Shown in pieces: positions 1 through 5,140 of a stretch of DNA of 5,140 bases. Both the position numbers and the translations under genes were made by a program. The first letter of the stretch is position 1. Every line of letters starts with the position of its first letter. Source of the stretch: Planctomycetaceae bacterium (lineage in GTDB: Bacteria > Planctomycetota > Planctomycetia > Pirellulales > UBA1268). The DNA is taken from NCBI GenBank assembly GCA_030616935.1, contig JAUWWJ010000162.1, positions 1-5,140 on the forward strand, in the 5' to 3' direction. The notes under the pieces were generated by a model, which had not been told where the DNA came from, did no database searches, and saw only the letters and a list, made by a program, of their open reading frames with translations.

Positions 1-2204
1 ATAACTTCATTATACGTCTCCAACTCAATCATTTTATCAAGCACCGACCGCATGCGATCAAGGCAGGTGTCAGCCTTCTGAATAAGGCGATTTGCGTCTG
101 TCGGCTGGTCCGAATCGTAGACCGCCAGGCGTAATTGCTCGATTGGTCCACTTACAATTTTTTCAAGCGGCGTTGCTATCTGATTCAGCAGACGTTCCTC
201 GAGTGGTGCAGTAAGAAGCCGGTTGTTGAATAATTCATCCGAGATATCTCGGAATGATGCTGCGATCTCACTGGTTTCTCCATTCGCCCTGGAAGTCGCT
301 TCAGCAAGTTGGGATGTTGTTGTCTCGTTGCCTTCTTCCTTTGCTGTGACATCGGTTACTACCCGGTCCCGTTTCTGCTGGAAATCTGCAATCAGGCTCT
401 CGAATCGGCGACGAAGAATGACCTCTCTGGCCTCGAGCATCGCGAGAAGAACTTCTGGTGAAACAACACGGAGTCGCCAAGGCTCTGTGGTGCTTGTTTG
501 AGGGCCACCCGCAAGACCACACCGGTCTTTTGCAGAGACAATCAATTCCAGTTCATCATCAACCTTGGCCGGGAGTGATGCAGATTCAATGCGGGGTGAT
601 GCTTCTTTGACGAGATCAAGTACGGTGGATGAATGGGTTGCGAGTGAAATCGATGTCTGCTGGAGCTCGGTATCAGTTGAGTCAGCAGCACTGTTTGTGG
701 TGCGTCGAAGAGAGACTGTTGCCTCAGCGAGCCCATGATCATCTTGAATCCTGCCTGTAATCGGAATGGCTGCAGAAGTTGTGATCACTGATGAGATGCC
801 ATCAGGAGTGACTTCAATTTCTGGAGGCAGGTCCGCCCGAGAGAGTAGTTGAAAGCGAATGGGCTTTTGATTCGTAATGCCAGTAGTATCTGTGAACTCA
901 ATGTCCAAGATGCAATCGTCGAGCACCGGGCCAAGTGTTCCGGAGAGACGTCGCGGTTGTTTATCGAGAGAAATGTTCTGGCTTGATGTTTCTGATGGCT
1001 TCGTTGTGAGTTGTGCGACAAGAGATTCTTTTTTCATGGTTTGGGCGTCGGAGGCTTGTGTGCCCGTTGTGAGATTCTGTCGTGCCGATGGTATGGGAAT
1101 TGAACGGATGGTCGCTCTGGATAGCGGCTTTGATGATTCGGCGGTGATTGAGAGAGTGGATCCTGCTGGTACTTCGACAAGACGAGTTGCAGCAAGGGGT
1201 CTTGGCTTACCACCGATGTACTTAGGCGGAGTGATTTGTAGATTGATTGTGGCTAATGATGGAGGCTCTACTACTTCGAGGCGTAAGTCCCGAAGTCTGC
1301 CGTCACCTCCGCGAACCTCAATGGCCAGATCCTCTTTTGGTTTTTTAATGATGTACGTAAACAGTTGGGTTTTCTCCTCAGAAGCACCGCGAGTTCCCAT
1401 GCGGTGAGTCGTCCAGCCTTCTTTTCCTCGGTGTTGCAGTTCGACAAATTTGGGTAATTGTCCAGTGGATTGAGCCGTCACAAGAATTTCAACATCTGCT
1501 CCACGGGCAACTCTTCGAACACCATTTGGAAAGCCAGCTATCGAAAGAGTAACCTGACGTGGCCAGGAAGTGTCACTCAACAACAGCATCCGTTGCACCC
1601 ACGTCTCACGAACAGCCGGCAGGAGAACGAGCACGGCAGCCATTGTTCCAACAGAAAAACCACTCAGCCCAGCTTTCCGCAGAAGATAAGTGCGTCTGAA
1701 GAGGCGTCCCATCGTGATTCGCTTGATAGATGCAGCAGCAATCGACGTAGTACGTTCAAGGAGACTGACGTCAATTGTCGACAGAGTCGATTGCGTTTCA
1801 CCGAGACGCAGTTCTACTGCTGTCGAAAGACTGTCCTGTAACTCCGGGTGCGTCCGTTCAACAAGTAATGCGAGTTGTTCATCTCGTAATGGCGCACGCA
1901 ACCTCCTGATGAGACGGTTTAGAACAATTGTACTGACCCAAAGGCAAAGTGTTCCTATAGCCAGGAGCCGCACCACTGGCGGAGGTTCAATAAGCCAGTC
2001 AAGTAGGAGCGTGCTCCAGAACCACGCCGCTATCGATAGCCCAATAAGTGAAATCGCCTCAACGAGAATCCATCGCCGAGCCCGTTTCCGTATTCGCTTG
2101 AGAAACTGAGAAAGCTTGTAGTCGTTTGTTGAACCATGCATCTTGCCACGTGGGTGTTTTCCAGTTTCTGGTTCTTTTTTCAGTGGAATACTTGAAGCAA
2201 TCAT
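1..2204 (-). CDS. Large three-helix envelope protein resembling DUF4175 type (3' end outside window)
   Basis: The frame is open without a stop from an ATG at 2204 to the left edge: 734 codons plus two bases, C-terminus missing. A basic N-terminal stretch (KRIRKRARR, 36-44) precedes helix 1 (about 45-69) and helix 2 (about 77-98). A basic, probably cytoplasmic segment follows, holding the signature ERTHPELQDSLSTAVEL (116-132), then helix 3 (about 178-198). The rest should be extracytoplasmic. It has beta-rich domains, with ITPPKYIGGKPRPL (324-337) matching the 'PP-x-Y-x-G' strand motif and IQDDHGLAEATVSLRR (486-501) matching the 'DD-x-GL' motif. From about 580 a charged helical region begins (RLRVVSPEVLLAMLEAREV). 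These motifs and their order fit the large last-gene product of planctomycete MoxR/BatA/VWA clusters and the DUF4175 type; the match is from memory, not from a search. Residues 371-412 form a Ser/Thr/Gln-rich linker. The gene follows the VWA gene by 37 bases and has no Shine-Dalgarno. M22 (at 2141) is an alternative start. Function is unknown; a scaffold in an envelope complex is inferred. Confidence 0.88.
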   Translation of the reverse strand, partial: MIASSIPLKKEPETGKHPRGKMHGSTNDYKLSQFLKRIRKRARRWILVEAISLIGLSIAAWFWSTLLLDWLIEPPPVVRLLAIGTLCLWVSTIVLNRLIRRLRAPLRDEQLALLVERTHPELQDSLSTAVELRLGETQSTLSTIDVSLLERTTSIAAASIKRITMGRLFRRTYLLRKAGLSGFSVGTMAAVLVLLPAVRETWVQRMLLLSDTSWPRQVTLSIAGFPNGVRRVARGADVEILVTAQSTGQLPKFVELQHRGKEGWTTHRMGTRGASEEKTQLFTYIIKKPKEDLAIEVRGGDGRLRDLRLEVVEPPSLATINLQITPPKYIGGKPRPLAATRLVEVPAGSTLSITAESSKPLSRATIRSIPIPSARQNLTTGTQASDAQTMKKESLVAQLTTKPSETSSQNISLDKQPRRLSGTLGPVLDDCILDIEFTDTTGITNQKPIRFQLLSRADLPPEIEVTPDGISSVITTSAAIPITGRIQDDHGLAEATVSLRRTTNSAADSTDTELQQTSISLATHSSTVLDLVKEASPRIESASLPAKVDDELELIVSAKDRCGLAGGPQTSTTEPWRLRVVSPEVLLAMLEAREVILRRRFESLIADFQQKRDRVVTDVTAKEEGNETTTSQLAEATSRANGETSEIAASFRDISDELFNNRLLTAPLEERLLNQIATPLEKIVSGPIEQLRLAVYDSDQPTDANRLIQKADTCLDRMRSVLDKMIELETYNEV

Positions 2205-2220
2205 AATACGTGACTCTGAA

Positions 2221-2234
2221 GCCAGTCTGCTGGC
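2221..2234 (-). other. Short GC-rich hairpin between the VWA gene and the third gene
   Basis: A perfect inverted repeat, GCCAG-CAGA-CTGGC on the coding strand, has a 5-bp stem and a 4-base loop. It lies wholly inside the 37-base gap, 8 bases after the VWA stop codon and 17 bases before the ATG of the next gene. No run of T follows it on the coding strand, so it does not look like an intrinsic terminator. It could influence translation start or mRNA processing between the two genes, or it could be chance: a 5-bp stem is weak evidence. Confidence 0.35.
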
Positions 2235-2241
2235 AAATGGA

Positions 2242-4713
2242 CTAAGCGAGTTTTACCAATCTTCGAAGAATCCACTCACTGCAAAGGAGGAAAATTCCAA
2301 TACCCAGTAAAAAAGCGTTCAAGGTCTTTTTGAATGTTTTGTCATTTTCGCCAGTTTCATATTCTTTACGAGAGCGGTCTTTGAGCGAGTTGACCATCTT
2401 TGTGATATCAGCCGTATTCATTGTTGGTCCAGTTGGAAACCAGGTGGAGCCACCTGTAGTCATAGCAACCTGACTTAAAATCTCTCGCTCAAGTTTTGGG
2501 TGGGCCAGTTCCCTGTCTGGTAGTGTTGCTTGAATCCGACGAATGGTCCGGTCATTTTGGTTGCCATCAATAGTGAGGACGATCTGCCAGCTACCTTCAC
2601 TCGATGCGATGAAGCTGCCTTGGAGACCACCAGCTCGAACTGGATCTGAGACGATTGGCACCTGAATACGTTGTCCATCAGGGCTGATTACTTCGATTTC
2701 GGGTTGAATGTCATCCGAGGTGTCCATGATACGCGCGATAATCGTCTCTCCAACTGGATAACGATCGCGTTCAAGCATGAGTCTGCCTCGGCTTGATCCT
2801 CGTAGAAGTCGTCCTTTCGCAACGTGCCGCACTGTCTGCGTGACGAGCCGTTCATGAGCGGCTGGATCGACACCACGTATTCGCCAGAGTTCTCCAGACC
2901 CCGCATAAAAGACTGTGCCAGATCCGTAGAGTTGGCCCGCAAAATAGATTGGGCCTCCACGGGTAAGTCCAAGTCCCTCATCCCGTCCAATTCTGGCATA
3001 AACGGTGGCTCCCGGTTTAGCGACCGATGTATCAAAGCACGCGTAGAATCCTGGGAATTCACTCCAGATTGTCTGGCTCGCAATCGGATTTGAGGAGAGC
3101 CATAAAAACTCACTATCGTTGCCGTCAGGACTGAAACGGAGTGGTAGTGGATCAATGGCGGAGAGTTGTGGCGTAAGCATGATTTGCTCGCCGCGGCGAA
3201 GTTCAACAGGGTGAAGATTTCGGATTGCCTCAAAGCGTCGGTTGGTCAACCAGCTTTCCATATAGACGTTACCGGCGACGAAGAAGAGGCCTCCAGAGTC
3301 TTCGCTCACCCAACGCTCTAGGCGAGCGGTCGATGCAGGGTCTAATTGCTCCCAGTCGTAGTCAATTGCAACGATAACATCATATTCATCCAGTGCTTCC
3401 CTACTTTCTGGAAAGCCATCAAGGATTTTACGAGCATCTTGCGATATTCCCGACGGTGCAGAATTCAAAAGAACATCGACGGCAAAGCTCTGGTCTCTCT
3501 GGAGTACATTTCTCAAGAAACGATATTCCCGACTCGGGCCACCGGATAAAAGCAATACCTGAGTTTTTGCATCGACAACTTCAATGTCCGCAGCTTCTAA
3601 ATTATCTCCTGAGCGACTATCCGTTTGTGGAGGAATTACGCGGATTGCAAGCACACGGCTGCCCGGATTGTCCAGCCCATCCAGGTCAAAACGTACGGCT
3701 AAGAGTTCACCATCAGCCGCTAATCGTACTTCAGTTGTGTCTATGATGCGGCCAGCGGGCTCTTTAGAAGAAGCATCGATCATAGTACCCGCTTCAGCTT
3801 CAAGAAGTTCAACTTGAGCGATCTCACCTTCAAGGCCCTGACTCTGGAGATAACCAGTGATACTAAAACTGTCGCCTGGAAAAATACGTGGTGGAGCGAG
3901 GAGATCAGCTACACGTACATTTGCAGGCAATCGCTCTGATCCAAGTCCTATAACATGCACCTCAGTCGATGAATTGGCGACCGTAGCTGCCGCTTGTATT
4001 GGGTCCACTCCCGAATTATTTCCACCATCCGTGAGGAGGATAATGCCAGCGAGTGATTCGTCAGGTTCACGCCGCATGACATTCAGGAGAGCATCGCCGA
4101 GTCGTGTTTCCGTTCCCTGTGAGAGCAACTTGTCATGCCATTCCTGAGGAGCATTCTGTGTCACGGGACGCACGGTTGGTTGTGTCTCCTGAGGAAGTAA
4201 GACAAGTTTTTCGGAATCGGTTGAAAAACTCCACAGTGACACTTCATGCACCTCACGAAGGGAAGTGACAAGGGGGGTGTTGTGGAGAATGTTTTTCGCT
4301 ACCTTTGCTCGACTCGTCTCTTCTGCTGTCTGGTTCGGTATTGCGTTATCGGGTCCGGCGTTAGCAGCCAGCGTCATACTTGCGCTTCCGTCGACAAGCA
4401 CAGCAACTCGGGATGGAAAACTGATTTCATGTTCTGCTGTGCGGCTGATGTCGAGCAAGCCAAGAAGTAAGATAATCCACGCAAAGATGCGCAGCAGTGC
4501 CAGAGGCGCACCTTTCCAACGAGGTATTTCGGCAGCATCAAGGTGATATACCCACAATACGAATGCTGCGACAGTTGCGACACATACCACGAGAGCGGGC
4601 ATGTGCCACCATTCAGAAAAGCTGTCGAGAAGGCCGCTCGAGATACGGTAATCAACATGCTCTGTCACGCAGAATAAAGTGTGCGCTATGGTGTCAGGAA
4701 TGTTATGCGTCAT
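2242..4713 (-). CDS. Membrane-anchored VWA protein with glutamine-amidotransferase-like domain
   Basis: Complete, 823 residues, ATG at 4713 to TAG at 2244-2242. Two N-terminal membrane helices (about 39-58 and 71-89) are joined by a short loop, IPRWKGAP. A VWA domain follows (about 102-260) with an intact MIDAS metal site: DGSAS (D108, S110, S112), T203 in TRLGDAL, and D229 in LLTDGG. Next come a beta-sandwich-like region (about 265-380), a class I GATase-like alpha/beta region (about 384-482: TQVLLLSGGPSREYRFL, YDVIVAIDYD, GGLFFVAGN), a second beta-sandwich (about 640-730), a segment with MTTGGSTWFP (750-760), and a C-terminal helix (about 797-815) ending RRLVKLA. Basic residues in the first loop and at the C-terminus place residues 100-796 outside the membrane. 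The only cysteines are C15, C44, C559 and C811. None sits in a G-x-C-x-G nucleophile elbow, so amidotransferase activity is unlikely. There is no Shine-Dalgarno before the ATG. The in-frame M38 lies at the edge of the first helix and is a less likely start. The role is probably as a structural or metal-dependent binding subunit of an envelope complex linked to a MoxR ATPase (inference). Confidence 0.93.
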   Translation of the reverse strand: MTHNIPDTIAHTLFCVTEHVDYRISSGLLDSFSEWWHMPALVVCVATVAAFVLWVYHLDAAEIPRWKGAPLALLRIFAWIILLLGLLDISRTAEHEISFPSRVAVLVDGSASMTLAANAGPDNAIPNQTAEETSRAKVAKNILHNTPLVTSLREVHEVSLWSFSTDSEKLVLLPQETQPTVRPVTQNAPQEWHDKLLSQGTETRLGDALLNVMRREPDESLAGIILLTDGGNNSGVDPIQAAATVANSSTEVHVIGLGSERLPANVRVADLLAPPRIFPGDSFSITGYLQSQGLEGEIAQVELLEAEAGTMIDASSKEPAGRIIDTTEVRLAADGELLAVRFDLDGLDNPGSRVLAIRVIPPQTDSRSGDNLEAADIEVVDAKTQVLLLSGGPSREYRFLRNVLQRDQSFAVDVLLNSAPSGISQDARKILDGFPESREALDEYDVIVAIDYDWEQLDPASTARLERWVSEDSGGLFFVAGNVYMESWLTNRRFEAIRNLHPVELRRGEQIMLTPQLSAIDPLPLRFSPDGNDSEFLWLSSNPIASQTIWSEFPGFYACFDTSVAKPGATVYARIGRDEGLGLTRGGPIYFAGQLYGSGTVFYAGSGELWRIRGVDPAAHERLVTQTVRHVAKGRLLRGSSRGRLMLERDRYPVGETIIARIMDTSDDIQPEIEVISPDGQRIQVPIVSDPVRAGGLQGSFIASSEGSWQIVLTIDGNQNDRTIRRIQATLPDRELAHPKLEREILSQVAMTTGGSTWFPTGPTMNTADITKMVNSLKDRSRKEYETGENDKTFKKTLNAFLLGIGIFLLCSEWILRRLVKLA

Positions 4714-4736
4714 CGTTAGGCTGAAAAGTGAAAGGT

Positions 4737-5140
4737 TTATGTTCTCTTGCTTGTTCTGTGGTAGCTCACGGCATAGCCCAGTATTTGTTCACAGACGAAG
4801 ACGATGAACAAAATGAGTAATAAGGGCCGCACCAGAGATGTACCACCACGACTCTCGTCACGAGGTTCAAGGTCGTTAGCCCTGTCGTATAAAAACGGGA
4901 TGCCGGGTAAGGAGTCAGGTAATTCGGAGAGCGAAACTCGCTCTAGATTGCCTTCGATGGGATTAATGTTGACGGCTGTTACCAGTTCTCGTCGAACTCC
5001 AGAAACAGTTTGCCAGCGGGCTTTGTACGTGCCTGGCTCGTACGTGTCTTTCATCGAAGTTGCAAGATTGCCGTTTTGATCAATGGATGCAACTTCCTGC
5101 ACAGCACGCTCGTCTGGCGGCAAAATAAAATCAACATCAA
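4737..5140 (-). CDS. BatA-like membrane protein, C-terminal part (5' end outside window)
   Basis: The frame is open to the right edge and ends at a TAA at 4739-4737, giving 133 visible residues. A TTG at 5123 could be mistaken for a start, but the frame continues upstream of it as DVDFIL, so that codon is an internal Leu and the gene begins outside the window. The visible part holds the end of a beta-rich domain (YEPGTYKARWQTVSG, then VNINPIEGNLERVS), a stretch SELPDSLPGIPFLYDRANDL, and one hydrophobic helix (LVRPLLLILFIVFVCEQILG) followed by a basic tail, HRTSKRT. The pattern 'N-x-x-P-x-E-G-x-L', then 'LPGIPF', then a helix containing 'EQ', matches my knowledge of the C-terminus of planctomycete proteins that carry an N-terminal BatA (aerotolerance regulator) domain. 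The basic tail predicts a cytoplasmic C-terminus and an extracytoplasmic preceding domain. The next gene starts 23 bases downstream, so co-transcription is likely. The BatA domain itself is not visible, so the family name is inferred from the C-terminus and the context. Confidence 0.82.
   Translation of the reverse strand, partial: DVDFILPPDERAVQEVASIDQNGNLATSMKDTYEPGTYKARWQTVSGVRRELVTAVNINPIEGNLERVSLSELPDSLPGIPFLYDRANDLEPRDESRGGTSLVRPLLLILFIVFVCEQILGYAVSYHRTSKRT

Noticed and set aside
877..1407. A 176-codon plus-strand open frame
   Set aside because: It lies wholly antisense to the third gene, whose translation has membrane helices and family motifs. The plus-strand product has no recognisable domain and looks like a shadow frame.
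1458..2109. Two overlapping plus-strand open frames (127 and 139 codons)
   Set aside because: They overlap each other and are antisense to the membrane-helix region of the third gene. Their products are Arg/Ser-rich with no domain, as expected for shadow frames.
2171..2180. A-rich run (AAAAAAG on the coding strand) near the start of the third gene as a possible frameshift site
   Set aside because: The reading phase is AAA AAA GAA, not the A-AAA-AAG phase needed for a -1 slippery heptamer, and the zero frame continues open for more than 700 codons.
2283..2290. AAAGGAGG on the plus strand, a perfect-looking Shine-Dalgarno
   Set aside because: It lies antisense to the codons for the C-terminal membrane helix of the VWA protein (Phe-Leu-Leu-Cys), and no start codon with a credible gene follows it on the plus strand.
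2688..3233. A 181-codon minus-strand open frame inside the VWA gene
   Set aside because: It is in another frame of the same strand as the complete 823-residue VWA gene, and its product has no recognisable domain.
5121..5123. TTG as a start codon for a 128-residue protein at the right edge
   Set aside because: The same frame stays open upstream to the window edge and reads as continuous protein (DVDFIL before PPDERAV), so this is an internal Leu codon of a longer gene.

Overview
The window reads as three consecutive genes on the minus strand that fill almost all of it. Only two short non-coding gaps, of 23 and 37 bases, separate them. In transcription order (right to left) they are: the 3' end of a BatA-like membrane protein (5140 to 4737, its start lies outside the window); a complete 823-residue membrane-anchored von Willebrand factor A (VWA) protein with a glutamine-amidotransferase-like domain (4713 to 2242); and the first 734 codons of a large three-helix membrane protein resembling the DUF4175 type (2204 to 1, its end lies outside the window). 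No RNA gene, mobile element, CRISPR array, promoter or classical terminator was found.

This gene order is the downstream half of a cluster that is common in Planctomycetota and some relatives: MoxR-type AAA+ ATPase, DUF58 protein, BatA-like protein, VWA/GATase-like protein, large DUF4175-like protein. The MoxR and DUF58 genes would lie beyond the right edge; that is a prediction, not something seen here. A planctomycete of middling GC content (about half GC by eye) is the best guess for the source. It rests on the domain architectures and the gene order, and also fits the lack of Shine-Dalgarno sequences before both visible start codons.

The predicted topologies agree with each other. In all three proteins the hydrophobic helices and flanking basic residues place the bulk of the protein outside the cytoplasmic membrane. 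The simplest reading is one operon encoding subunits of an envelope complex: a VWA protein with an intact metal site (MIDAS), a BatA-like partner and a large beta-sandwich/helical protein. By analogy with MoxR/VWA pairs, the ATPase encoded upstream would act on them from the cytoplasm. The biochemical role of this planctomycete cluster is, to my knowledge, not established.

The system is recognisable rather than new. The points most worth a second look are the amidotransferase-like domain without a visible catalytic cysteine, the short hairpin in the gap before the third gene, and the Ser/Thr-rich linker in the third protein.
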